A stretch of DNA of 64,000 bases from contig JAUCEF010000007.1 in NCBI GenBank assembly GCA_033558025.1, positions 5,642,001 to 5,706,000 of the forward strand. The letters run 5' to 3'. Below, one piece after another: positions 20,138-30,734 of this stretch. The stretch comes from Phytophthora sp. 'mugwort'. Lineage: Eukaryota; Oomycota; Peronosporomycetes; Peronosporales; Peronosporaceae. The notes beneath the pieces are model-generated. The model saw only the letters and a list, made by a program, of their open reading frames with translations, did not search any database and had not been told where the DNA came from. Numbering within the stretch: the stretch's first letter is position 1; every line of letters begins with the position of its first letter. A program made the translations under genes and the position numbers.

Positions 20138-20396
20138 ATGTGCGATGAGCGAGGTCTCGTACTTGTCAAAACGCTCAACGCGGGCTATCTGTTTTTCCGC
20201 AGAGTAAGGGGAATCCAGCGAAAGCCTGCTCGCCTAGAAGGCTAACCCTCTTCTCTAAGGTGGCCCAGTGGGCATCCGAGTTGAGGGAAGTCTTGGCGAG
20301 AGGGCGTTCGACTCCCTGAGTTTTCCATACTCAAAGAGAACTTCATTGCTGTAGCAATCCGCCACGGTCGCGGGATTGACTACAAGTGCTACCAGG

Positions 20397-20861
20397 TGTG
20401 ACGAGGTCACACGCACCCTGGCCTGAGGAAGCGTAGCTTCTAACCGAGATTGACGCTCTGCGTCTCTGTCTTCTTATCGCACGAGGAAAGCCTGGCTTTC
20501 CTATAGTCCGTGGGACAGGGTTCCCACGACTTGCGAACTTCTACTTTTTTAACTGAGTCTTTATTAACATGCTCCTATGTTCCTACTTACTGTAAACTGC
20601 CTAATTAATGCATTCTCTAAGTCACCGGTTTCTCACTGGGTGGCTCTCAAGCCATGTTTCCTTCCTAAGTGCGATTCGTACCTAAAGGTGTATCTCATCT
20701 AGTACGATTCGTACCTAATTATGTATCTCGTTTAAGTACGATCCGTACTTAGTGGTGCGTCTTCTCTCCTGATACGATCCGTACCTAGTGAGTGGGCGCC
20801 CCATCGTGTGTGGTCACACCAACTGGTCATGGGCCATCCATCAGGAACACGCCCCATTACA
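20397..20861 (-). repeat. Putative 5' LTR of Gypsy G1
   Basis: On the minus strand it starts TGTAATGGGGCG and ends CCTCGTCACA, with TG and CA termini. A possible primer-binding site, TGGTAGCACTTG, follows two bases later. It contains four copies of a TACGATYCGTACYT motif spaced about 33 bp apart (20670-20800). Borders were inferred from one LTR only, since the partner LTR is absent. Confidence 0.55.
20670..20800. repeat. Four about 33 bp repeats inside the G1 LTR
   Basis: The motif RTRCGATYCGTACYTA recurs at about 20670, 20702, 20735 and 20779, each followed by a T/G-rich spacer. The core (TACGATCCGTA) is nearly palindromic, as expected for a dimeric protein-binding site in an LTR promoter. 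That role is inference. Confidence 0.6.
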
Positions 20862-21281
20862 ACTTGAGTTGTCGAGTCAACGAGAGCGTGTGAGGCGGCA
20901 GAACGACGGGACCTAACGCTGTGGGGCAAAACGGGCGGCAACGGCCTTCGTCAGAGGCGTCGGGGTGGTGATCACTCATGGAATTGGGAATAGATGGCTT
21001 ATTGGGGCGAAGATTGAGATGTGTAACCGGAGTGTGACCGCTGTACGGCAACGACTTCGGGCAGGGGGCGTTTGTGGAGATGCGTCAACCAAGAATGTCA
21101 GATACTTGAGGAATGGATAGATCGGTGAGAAAGACGGCCCCAGCTGTGAAAAGAGGGGGCGCTCGAGCCGGAGCAAGATACGAGGTAAAGGCGGGGCGAC
21201 GTTCGACTTAATCTGGGGTGCAAGAGGGTGCTTCGATGACGAGGAAGGAAACCGGGGTCGGGCAACCACCCAACACAGATC
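20862..21281. other. Spacer between Gypsy remnants, no gene seen
   Basis: I see no convincing coding frame or RNA gene in this 420 bp. Composition is GC-rich and similar to the flanking element debris. Confidence 0.5.
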
Positions 21282-22451
21282 TGTTATACTGTGATCACCC
21301 GACCGATCGAGGATCGAGTGGATATTCGGAACCCGGATCGAGGGGTATGTAAGAGATCAGGGCTGGCGAGCGGTGACGAAATCGATCAGACTGGATCTAA
21401 CCCCGTTTGACCTCGGTCGGACCCCGATCGTGCGGATCTGGGGTCCGCGGGTTGGCAGATCCGACTGATCTGGCGTCCACAGATCGGCCTACACCTCGCC
21501 GTCCGATAACGGGCCGATACGGCGATCCAGGTTGGAAGATCGGGCCGATCCGGTGTTCGAGGTTCGGAGGACCGGGCTGATCCGGCGTCAACAGGTCGGC
21601 CTACACCCCGCCGTCCGAGATCGGGCAGATCGGATCGATCTTGTGGTCGAGATCGAGCGAACCGGGTCGATCGGAATTCGCCGATCGACATACAGGTTTT
21701 GACATCTTCGATCTGTCAGATTGGCATACATGTTCGGACATACGCGATCTGGCAGATCGGGATTCGATCAGCAATCATCCTTGGGGATGTGCAAGCGTGA
21801 AGACGGTACGTGTTGAGTGGTTGAAGAAGGGCGAGGTTTAGGAGATTCAGGTGGTACGAGACAGGGTTCAGGATGGGAAGATAGAACCAGAAAAGGATAA
21901 GCAACAATCAGACTCGAATTTACATTGGACGACTTAGGCGGTTTTTTAATACCGTGGGAAGGGAACTACATAGGCCCCCAAGGTGTCGACCAGTCCAAGG
22001 TAGCAAATCTAGTGTCGTGGTGAGCGGATCGGATATTGGCCGATCCTCCCCCACGCTAGCGAACTTCTGCTCAAGCGCATACCTGGATCGATCGGCATTT
22101 AGTGCTTGGCCGACGATTGGTTCGACTCTCAACTCGCAAGATCCCGCTAGAGGAAGCGGCAAGCAACTCAGGTAAGGAAAGGAACAACGCCACACGGCAA
22201 CCTCGGCCTCGGATCAGGTCCAGCCCCCCGATCGAAGGTCGACTATCTCAGATCGGAACCAATAACGGCAGCAGAGCGAAGACTTCCGCACTGCTCCACG
22301 TCCCCGCGTCCCGCCAGGACGTTCAAGATTTTACATCGCGCATCCTTCGGAGTCCCAAGAGAGCAGATCCAGCCCATCGAAGGGTACACAAGGTGAGACC
22401 AAGTTCAGCTGATCACGGGTCACCGGGGAACCCCCTCCGTTAGTCGGTGTC

Positions 22452-22468
22452 TGGCGCAGTTGGTAAGC
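22452..22468 (+). promoter_or_regulatory. Candidate primer-binding site of G2 (TGGCGCAGTTGG)
   Basis: TGGCGCAGTTGGTAAGC starts with TGG, as expected for complementarity to a tRNA CCA end, and lies between the putative LTR and the leader. It also resembles a tRNA D-arm (A box). No acceptor stem or B box is visible, so I favour a primer-binding site over a tRNA gene. Confidence 0.35.
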
Positions 22469-23079
22469 GGATCGGGTCTTAATCATATTTTGACCGATCC
22501 CGCTACCCCACAATGGTGCAGTGCCTGGATCTCTTAGTGACTCAGGATTGCACCGTGAGTCCACAGAAGAAGATGTAAAACTGAAGATTGAACAAGGGGA
22601 TCAAGCGTCGTCGGAGATCGGATCGACGACGAACGCTGAATGAAGCGAGATCCGCAGATCGGCAGAGCCCTAGGAGGAGCTCTGTCGACAGAAGAGAGGC
22701 AGATCCGGATCCGGATCTGGAAGAGAAGCCTCAAATTCCTCCTCAGGTCCTTTAGGGGACCCCCGCAGAACTCGACGCGAATCGAGATCTGCCAAGCGAT
22801 ACAGGAAAGGCGAATCCTAAACCTGACTCGTTCGCCACATCCGTAGCTACAAGATCGGTACCGAAGAAGAAGAAGAACGAGATTACGAAGAAGAAACTGA
22901 AGGCCCCGGAGTCAGAGACGGAAGACCAGACTCAGGTGTCCACAGGGATCTGGACTGAAGATGCCCTGGAGATCATATACCACCGAAGACCATGCGTGGG
23001 TTCTTCATCCACGATCCGGTAATGACGATCATGCAAGTGCGCCAGATCGGGGGCTTGAAGGGCCCGATAGGTAGAGCCG

Positions 23080-23941
23080 TTGAGCAAGCTGGATGCTGTC
23101 AAGACACTATTTCTGCTAATGAAGGGAATCGGCCCAGCGCAGGCGCTTTTGATGCCGACGATCTCTTCAATATTCTTCGATCTGGATGTGATTCGATCAA
23201 CGGCGGAAGACCTGTTCGAGACGCTGAGGCCTCTAACCGGCGAATCCCTGCAGACCCAAGCTCTGCCGCGATCGAGGGCCGCCAGTCACACCGGAGGCCA
23301 GACTGGGTCGTCTCACTACGCTTCGGCCACCTCGAAAACGGATTCAGACAGCTCGATCGGCCCGCAACGGATGCAGTTAGGCCCCTCAGGCGCGGCTCTT
23401 CTGCGATCGCGCTTAAAGACGTCCGATCAGACGTCTCCAGTGACAGATCAGCGAAAGAAGCTGCCTCTATCCGCGACCAGAGAGAAGGCCGCAGATCCAC
23501 CAGACGCGCCGAACGGCCAGTTGGAATCGTATTTCCAAGCAGCCATGATCCGTTTCTGAAGGAACAACGTGTGATCACTGAACCCAAGACGTCAGTTCAG
23601 AAGGCCCATTTTGGAATCACAGGACGTGGACATGGAATCGATAGATCGCCGCGGCACCAGCCGTGTCTCGGTGAATAACCCAAATGATCTGGATATCCCA
23701 AGTGCAGGGCGTGTGGCGTTCGCCACAGCCGCAACCGGATCGGGAGGTGCCCCACTGATCCAAGGCGTCCGAATCTCAGTGATCTCAGAATTAAAAGAGT
23801 TCATCGGCAAGGATCAAGATGGAGACCGAGCCAGAGCGTGGGTCAGTAAGGTCGAATCGGCGTTCCTGCGAGACCAGGCTTCAGACGAAGAGAAGTGTCT
23901 GACTTTCGCCGATGCAATTGCCACTACGTTACCATCCGGAT
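23080..23941 (+). pseudogene. Gypsy Gag fragment (element G2), frameshifted
   Basis: Three consecutive pieces make up an oomycete-type Gypsy Gag: 23080-23559 (ending AAMIRF), a short shifted segment (FLKEQRVITEPKTS) near 23560-23610, and 23611-23941. The last piece contains the characteristic capsid start VISELKEFIGKDQDGDRARAW followed by AFLRDQASDEEKCL. The fragment ends at about 23941 before the zinc knuckle. At least two indels are needed to read it through. Confidence 0.65.
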
Positions 23942-23944
23942 CCC

Positions 23945-24107
23945 CGACATTTTCTCCATCGCTATCAAGCTGAATCTCCTCCTTTTCTCTGAGTAACTTC
24001 TCGCGCAGCTGTTCAAGCGCCCGGCCAACCGTTGGCTCGGGAAGTCGATAACGTACATTATCCGAAACGTAGTCTGGGTCGAGTCGCCAAGCTAGTGGCT
24101 TACCCAC
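23945..24107 (-). pseudogene. Gypsy-like fragment on the opposite strand
   Basis: A short minus-strand frame reads MGKPLAWRLDPDYVSDNVRYRL and then a Glu/Leu-rich segment (ALEQLREKLLREKEEI). It looks like a piece of a second retroelement polyprotein joined tail-to-tail with G2 gag. Identification is weak. Confidence 0.35.
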
Positions 24108-24369
24108 GGCTTTTCATAACACCTGAAAGGTCGCGAGAACGACCCTACCTCACTCAGACCGGGCTGTATCTCTTTCAAGTTTGCTACCATTTCGCACATA
24201 TCCCTTTCACGGATTAGGTAACGCAGTTTCATACCCAGGTTGTATTCTTTCAGATCCACCTTTGCTTAGTCTGGGACGCCCGACCGACACAACGCTGCCA
24301 TTTAACTTGATCTGCACGGGTGATACTGCTGTCGCGATGTCTCGCCGTACGCTCGATTGTTGCGTGGAT

Positions 24370-24560
24370 GGGACGTCATCCACGATATTACCACTACCCG
24401 TACCACCGTCAGCAGCGTTGGCAGCACTCCCACCGCTACCACTGCTGCCATCGCCGCCCGTTCCACCGTCAGTGCCACTACTGGCAGCACCACTACCGCT
24501 GTCAATACCGATGGCGGTACCTCCACCGCTGCCACCTCCTGGACCTTCGTCATGGTTGTG
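24370..24560. repeat. GCC/CCACTACC-rich low-complexity tract
   Basis: A trinucleotide-like run of CCACCG, CTACCA and GCAGCA units. On the minus strand it reads as Gly/Ser-rich peptide. It lies just downstream of the MULE SWIM domain and may be the decayed Gly-rich tail of that protein. Confidence 0.5.
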
Positions 24561-24616
24561 GCCTTCGTCGTTATCACGGTGCTGGGTCTGGTCGATCTGT
24601 CCTTGCCGAATTTATG

Positions 24617-26770
24617 CTACCAATTGTCGAATTGATCCATAGCCCTCTCGAACGTTTCGTCTTCGAGCTCTCCATTGATGCGACCAAACGTTTGCTGTGC
24701 ACACTGATACTTTTTCTGCTCCGTTTGAGTGTTGGTAGTCGCATGTACGTCTAGCTTGAAGATCTTGGCAACGGACGGCTTTGCCACTTCCGACAGACCT
24801 TGCATAGATATCCGACTCTGTCCGTACCACCTAGGTGAAACAGAACGCCAAAATTCACAATATACAGGGGTTAACGCCTTTGTAGACCTGGATAAGCGAC
24901 AGATACCCGCATGAAACCTTGAAAAAACGTGGACATACCTGGATGCGATAGCATCAAACGGAATGACAAACGGACTTCCGCTTCTCTGCTTGAACACCTT
25001 CGCGTGTCGGCACGGAAGCTTCATGGTGAGCGCAAACTCGCAGTCGCACTCCAAGCTTTTCTTCACCCACCCGTGCTCACCTCGGGGCACTGTGACTGTC
25101 TCTTCGTTGTCCACAAAAGTGTACGTGGTCGCAATATTCGGGTCCACGGCGACGGCGTACTGGTCTTGATGGCGGCGGCCACCCATCGCGTCGTCATGCC
25201 AAGCACGATGTTCATCTCCTCCGAGTATGTAGTGTCCCGCAACGTACCAGGCATCTCAACCTTCGCGTAGTATTCTTCCTCTATACAATGCTGGAAGGTG
25301 AGGAGGGCTTGTAAGCTGGAGTGCATGGACAGATATCCCTTCAAATGCTGCTTCGCTCTGCCGATTTGACTACCCACTCGGTTGTTTGTGTGGCTGTTGA
25401 AGTGAGGCAAATCAACACGGTACGCCATCACCCACATGTCCTTGCAATCGTCCCAATTCTTTTCGTAATACTGCCACAGCCCTCTTGTCGCCCTCCTCGC
25501 AACGACAGGCTCTTGAATTCCGCACGATGGGCTTCGTAATCGGCTTCATTCCGGGCGTATGTCATATTCGTGATCGAGTGCTGCACTTGGGTAAGCACGC
25601 GAGCCTCGTGCGCCCATATTTATTCGGTTTCAGAATAGTTTCCTGCAGCCATTTGATCACGTGAAAATGGCATAGCAAGATACGGGCCTCCGGCAGCTTC
25701 TGACGTATAACCTCAACCTCGCGCATATCCTTATCGACAATCACAATACGAACGAAGCGCCAGTGCTCGTTAGCACGCTTTTAGTGGTCCAGACATTTAG
25801 GTATGTGCCAGTTAGCGTTTGTCTTCAGCAAGGAGTACTGTACTGGCTGACCGTGGCCAAACTGACCCACCGCAACCATAGAGAGAAGCTGGTAATTATC
25901 TACGGAAATAGAACTGGTGAATACCCTGGGTATCAATGGATTATATCTGGAAATACTTAGTCTACACACACCACTTGTTTGTCTTGTGAGAGCAGTCCAT
26001 CTGAAGAACTTCGGGGAAACTATCCACCATAGCGCGCATATGTCCTGTCGTGATCGAAATAACGCCGGTGTTCCCGCGAGCACTCTGGTGAACAGACGCC
26101 ACGTTCATTGGAGACTCCAGATTAAAGTTTACGGTCGTTTCGGCGACGTCGTCGTCGTCCGACAGTTGGGCACCTATGCAAGATCAAATCGAAAGTCTCA
26201 CGAGTTAGCCAAGAACCGACTGCAGAAAGAATGGTCTGACTCACCTGGTTTCGTAGCCGAGCAGCCAAATTGCGGACGTCCTACATCGTCTCATGCTGGT
26301 CGAAGTTCTCACGGACGTACTCGTAAATACTCGAAGCTCCCGCTTGCGCTTGCACCAATAGCTGGACACCCGGTACCAAAGCTGATTGGGAGGATACCTG
26401 GCGAATATCTGGATAGTGCTGGTAGATATCTAGCGATAACTGGTGTTTGTACACGTAGCGTTCGCGCTTAACGGCGATCTCCCACGATTCATATTCCGTC
26501 TGCGCCACTTGGGCTAGCATCTGGAAGGGGCATTCCGTCCGACGAAGGTTGTGCACCGTGCGCTTGCCTGACGATCGTTCGCGTGCAGGGCACCCGTGAG
26601 TACATATATACTTGCGGGGATATGGCTCCATACCCGTTGGTACGAGAGGAATCGCATCCCCGGGCACCCCTTGGTACTGGATCTGCTTCTTCAGCATTGC
26701 GTCTAACAACGTTTATCACCTCCTTCACGACAAGCACTTGTCGCGTCTCCGCCATGTACTGCTTCATCTG
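24617..26770 (-). pseudogene. MULE-type (Mutator-like) transposase with SWIM zinc finger, broken
   Basis: Pieces of one minus-strand transposase appear in order. At 26709-26281 there is an N-terminal domain with paired Cys/His (YICTHGCPARERSSG, NLRRTECPF), probably DNA-binding. At 26083-25781, after correction of frame, there is a MDCSHKTN motif and FGHGQPVQ typical of MULE catalytic domains. At 25744-25562 comes VDKDMREVEVIRQKLPEA followed by CHFHVIKWL. At 25437-25063 comes LPHFNSHTNNRVGSQIGRAK. At 25186-24617 a SWIM finger reads CDCEFALTMKLPCRHAKVF. At least four frame changes separate the pieces, so the gene is dead. No terminal inverted repeats were identified. Confidence 0.75.
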
Positions 26771-26774
26771 CTGT

Positions 26775-27506
26775 TCAAACTCTGCCCAGTATTATATATA
26801 TTGTACTGCTGTTGAAACGGCGGAACGGCGACCAACAGGTCCTCATCCACCTCTTCGACCGATTGCTTCTTCCACTGGGGCCGGGATGGCCCACCACGAC
26901 CATCCTCCAACGCTTGTTCAGCATTACTCTAGTCCTCGCCAATATCTTCTTGTTCTCTCCTTCCTCAGAAGCCTCTTTCTTAACAGCTTGTCTCCCTGCA
27001 TCTTCTTCCTCCGCAGCTTCTTCCTCCGCATCTTCTTCCGTATCTTCTTCCTCCGCAGCTTCTCCCTCAACAGCTTCTTCCTCCACATTTTCTTCTTCCG
27101 CGTCCTTACTGCTGTCGACTCCACCCATGGCATGTGGGCTAAATTGCATGGCACTCGCTTGGACACGCTCCTTCCTCGCGCGCTGAAGAGCAGCGGCTTT
27201 CTTAGACCGAGTGCAAGCCTTTCGGACGCTCGCACGTCAAGATTTTTCATCTGCCGCGGCTTCATCCATTCTGGCCGCATGTTCCACGTCTGCTTCAGCC
27301 GCAATTGCCGCCGAGCGAGATTCTTCCTCTCTGCTAGCCTCCTCCGCCATTCGCTGCTTAATATGAGCCGTCTGATGGGTGCGCGTCATGCCAGTTTCGT
27401 CAATTCCCGACCCAACCGCGCGAGATCTGCCGCGTGGCCTCCGATGAGTGGCTGGGAGAAGAAAGAAAAAAAATAAAATTCTGTAAGAAAACAGCAATGT
27501 AAACAC
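26775..27506 (-). pseudogene. Acidic low-complexity N-terminal region, probably of the same transposase locus
   Basis: The minus strand reads an acidic Ala/Glu repeat (EEEAAEEEDTEEDAEEEAAEEE) around 26990-27110, preceded upstream by a helical Ala/Glu/Arg segment (AEEASREEESRSAAIAAEADVE, 27450-27240). A stop and a frame change separate the two. The DNA is a degenerate CTTCTTCCTCCGCAG repeat. Association with the MULE is inferred from position and strand only; it could be part of a decayed host gene. Confidence 0.35.
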
Positions 27507-28407
27507 CTGCTCGATACCTGCTCCAAAAACCCTAGACGCGAGCGGTGCCCAAAAAAGAATTCTACTAATTTGATTTTGATGTCGCGTCTGCCGATTGAGC
27601 CGCTTTCAGTAGTTTGCGCTTCTCTACGTCAAGCATCAATCTGTTCCCTATGGGTTGTGTCGTACGCTTTCTGCATAGCGATGGGTGTTTCCCTGGTCTC
27701 GGTGTAATAACGCATCTAGTTCGCTTTGAAGTATTCCTTGTCAGCTTCAGGTGAGTATGTCATTGTTATTTATATACTATCTAGGACTTTGTATTAGGAT
27801 TAAAAAAATATGTTTAATTCGTACTATGTTTTGGACATCTATACTTGCATGTTTCGCCAGTTTATAGCAACCGCTCCTATCTGAATAACATCAAGTTCTA
27901 TTAAATGAATCAAATACTTCAACATATCATAGATGTTCAATTTCCTTGACAAGGCGTACCCCACAACTACAAAACTTTTGACGATGTCATACTCGACCCG
28001 ATGTAGCATAAACTAAACCCTCAGCGTACGGAACGCGGGAAATTCCTGCCTCTCCTTTTTATTGAAAGTTAGGTAAAAGCAAGGCATGTTCGCCTAAACC
28101 AACAGAATCGATCACATCCAGGCTCCATAGCTCTCTCTCCAGCATCATAATCATCACAGGAACGGCACGAAAGTCTGATGCATAGCCTCGTTCTCGCCTT
28201 CTCGACCATCCGTCACAATGTAGAATGTCCCAGCACTGACACCATCAGCATTCAGAACAGGTCCCCACACTAGCATGATCGGAGCCGCATGCAGTTCCTA
28301 CACGATGGCTCCATATTCGGCAAGTATAGATGGTGGAAGAACATCGATGATGAAATTCCTCCTCGCATATCACGGGAAAATTGGCATTGACCGCAACGAC
28401 CAGCAGC
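27507..28407. other. AT-rich intergenic DNA, no gene seen
   Basis: About 900 bp with lower GC than the surroundings, many short stops in all frames and no recognisable element. Confidence 0.5.
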
Positions 28408-28589
28408 CAGGCCCGGAGCTCCATACAAAATGAGGGGGCTCCTGCCCCCTCCATTGGAGTTGAACCTTTAGCCCAAAAAGGTAGAAGTCGTAGGATCAAG
28501 TAGCATAGACTCCATAAAAAACGAGTTATAATAATGGGAATGCCACAACGCGAGGTTAGATATGCTGTTTTGATCACTTATGGCGTGTA

Positions 28590-28606
28590 AAGAGAGAGAG
28601 AGAGAG
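28590..28606. repeat. (GA)n microsatellite
   Basis: About eight GA units inside the hAT remnant. Confidence 0.8.
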
Positions 28607-28624
28607 TAAGATCTATTATCATGA

Positions 28625-29412
28625 CTATAGGGGGATTCGCCGTTCACGGAGCACACTGAATCGGTCCAAAGCATAGTCACGATCGACCATGGCAGACATA
28701 TCTCGTTCTATTGCCAATAGCATGAGATCTGATGTCCACTCATCGGTCATAGTTGTCGGTAGCCTTGTCTTCCGCCGCTTCAGTGCTGAAAACGATCGTT
28801 CGGAACTCGCTGTTGGTACTGGAAGAACACACGCCTGCTGAATTACGCGGTAGAGTACTGGATATTGTGTGTGATTGACTGCTCTAATCATGCACTCGCT
28901 CAGCTTCCCTAAGTTTTTTAAATCAGCAAATCGAGTATCTTCACTGCTGCGTTATGAAAGCGCTCGGCTTCGTGTCTAAACGCTCCAATTTTTGCGTAGG
29001 CAACAAGCACTAGTCGGCAAAGATTCGGATCAACTGTAAGTTGATTTATGACGAACAAATTTGGCGGTCGAGCAGCAGGATCGCCTCTCACAAAATTATG
29101 GACGAAACAATCGCGCGGATCGGCGGGTATGTTGTTTGCTATACACCAAGTCTGTGCTAATTCGATTGTCGTACACAACATTGGTTCCAGTGACGTGCAA
29201 GCAGGTTCGTTGGTATTTGAATCATTCTTAGCTGTGCGCATTGCAGCCTCGAAGAAGGCCGTGAGTTTGGTAGCCTTCAACCTTTTCTTCGGCATGACAG
29301 CGCGCGCCCAGATCGAAGAAGATTTTGAACTGTGTTCAACGAGAAGAGCAGAAGCCATTATGAAACCACTCGAGGGAAACCACTCAGAGCTGAAGTAAAT
29401 GCCCCGTGACAA
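28625..29412 (-). pseudogene. hAT transposase fragment (C-terminal dimerisation domain)
   Basis: At 28891-28625 the minus strand encodes the hAT dimerisation signature: YPVLYRVIQQACVLPVPTAS, then SERSFSALKRRKTRL and LLAIERDM. Upstream, 29412-28918 encodes 164 codons in another frame with no family signature I recognise (includes CTTIELAQTWCIANNIPADP). By position this is a diverged middle segment of the same transposase. A frame change and a stop separate them. DDE catalytic residues are not seen. Confidence 0.7.
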
Positions 29413-29481
29413 AGGATCACCCGTTAACCCTACACCAAAGTTGCCCCCCCCCCCAGCAATTTAGTCCTGGCTCCGGCCCTG

Positions 29482-30734
29482 AATGCAGCGCAGACGCAGC
29501 AGAATTTGCTCCTTGTGGAATAGGAGAACCAGCAACACCCAGGAAGGCATGCAACTTGGCACCATTCGCCCACCCGATCGCAGTTCCGGGATCCTTTTCA
29601 TCCCCCACCTCCACTCGCTGCACCCACTCATCCCAGGTTGCGTCACTTTCTCGCACCATTCTTCTTGTCGTTGCTGCCATGTTTCCGCGGGGAGATTGAG
29701 ATTTACGATCTGAAGAGATTGGGCAGATTCTAGAATGCGTATTTTTTCGGATTGGCCAAAAAAGCATGAATTCAACTTACTCATTGTTATCATCGATTGG
29801 TTATTATTATTTTATATATTTTTAGACTATCAGGATGGAACGTCTTTATATTTTTTATCCTGATATTGGATAACTTAATGTTATATTCACAAAATGCTCC
29901 TTTAGAGATGTCACTCTCAAGACCATTTGAGAAAAAAGCATTGCATATTTGCTATCGAGAGGTTTTGCCCCAAATAGACACTCTCTTACGCCTTTCCTTA
30001 AATCATGGACATCCAGATGGAATCATAAAAAAATGCCTGCGATTGTGTATTGTTTACCGTGATTCACTACTGCCGTCAAGTGCCTCTGCCTCATAGATCC
30101 TACATACATTATATGTGCGCACCTCGACTCCTCTATCCTCACTAGGAAAGTGAGATAAGCCTTGGAGACCATACGACGCCATCACTCCTTTATTTTGGGT
30201 TTGTCCTGGAATACATTTTTTGTTGTTGCGTGACACGTATTTGTCCCAGTTTTGATGTTCTTAAAAGTGTTCACTCCTTTATTGGGTTGTTCGTTTATGT
30301 TGTGTGATGCGATTTGTCTAAGTTTTGATGTCACCATTTTTTTGCATCAAATTTAGGCTTGAAGTTTAGGAGAAAAATAGTACACACAAAAGTTGATTAT
30401 ATATGAATCCCTACTCTCGGAAAACACGCTCAACAGGAACGAAAACACGGTTTCCGATGGCAACAGCTACAAACCTAAGTAGTTGTTCCCTCTCATATGG
30501 AATACACTACGGGCCACTATTCCGGTACATCCCTGGCCTAGGAATCCCTTTAAAGATAATAAAGAATCGACACTATCATTAGCGAGAGGGTCCACCGTAC
30601 TGCTCTAAGAAAGTTCAAGTTGTGTACGGATGGTGTACAATATTTTGCGGCGGTCACGCTTTAACAAATTCAATCGTGCGGCGTCACAGGCGTAGGAGCA
30701 GCAATAGCAGCGCCAGAGACCAGAGATCGCAGTG
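29482..30734. other. AT-rich intergenic DNA upstream of DLST
   Basis: No convincing coding frame. It contains the imperfect direct repeat at 30182-30340 and presumably, within the last 100-200 bp, the DLST promoter. I could not fix a clear initiator element. Confidence 0.5.
30182..30340. repeat. Imperfect tandem duplication, about 85-90 bp unit
   Basis: CACTCCTTTATT, then TTGTTG or TATGTTGTG, then GTGAYRCG, then TTTGTCYMAGTTTTGATG occurs twice in a row with small indels. No coding potential. Confidence 0.65.

Larger units (their letters stand above)
18314..20861 (-). mobile_element. Ty3/Gypsy element G1, 5' half, degenerate
   Basis: On the minus strand the order is a putative 465 bp LTR (20861-20397), a leader, a Gag with a CCHC knuckle, a retropepsin, and then a repetitive linker that ends at the tandem repeat at about 18313. 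RT, RNase H and integrase are missing. The gag-pro order and sequence style match oomycete Gypsy elements. Confidence 0.75.
21282..23941 (+). mobile_element. Ty3/Gypsy element G2 (GATCGG-rich LTR), 5' part
   Basis: The sequence begins TGTTATACTGTGATCACC and is extremely dense in GATCGG/CCGATC. It includes an imperfect direct repeat of about 120 bp (around 21470-21535 and 21565-21640, sharing GATCGGCCTACACC-type blocks). A leader and a decayed gag follow. The gag breaks off at about 23941, where minus-strand material begins. I infer a long 5' LTR of about 1.1 kb; there is no second LTR to confirm the borders. Confidence 0.55.
28408..29481 (-). mobile_element. Short hAT element with terminal inverted repeats
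   Basis: Left end CAGGCCCGGAGCTCC (28408, reading inwards on +) and right end CAGGGCCGGAGCCAGG (29481, reading inwards on -) are hAT-type terminal inverted repeats. Both are followed by G- or C-rich tracts (GAGGGGGCTCCTGCCCCC on the left, an 11-12 base C run at about 29444-29455 on the right). The 8 bp flanks CCAGCAGC and AATGCAGC share their last five bases, consistent with a decayed 8 bp target-site duplication. The interior encodes only the C-terminal part of a hAT transposase, so at 1.07 kb it is internally deleted. Confidence 0.65.

Noticed and set aside
20976..21269. Minus-strand frame of 97 codons
   Set aside because: Ser/Pro/Leu-rich translation of transposon debris without any family signature.
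22440..22525. Possible tRNA gene (TGGCGCAGTTGGTAAGCG resembles an A box, followed by a stem-loop)
   Set aside because: No acceptor stem, no T arm or B box (GGTTCGANTCC) at the proper distance. Its position after a long LTR fits a primer-binding site better.
26812..27186. Plus-strand Ser-rich frame opposite the acidic Ala/Glu repeat
   Set aside because: Shadow of the repeat on the minus strand; low complexity only.
29417..29793. Overlapping minus-strand frames right of the hAT element
   Set aside because: They run across the hAT terminal repeat and a C homopolymer; no consistent coding signal.
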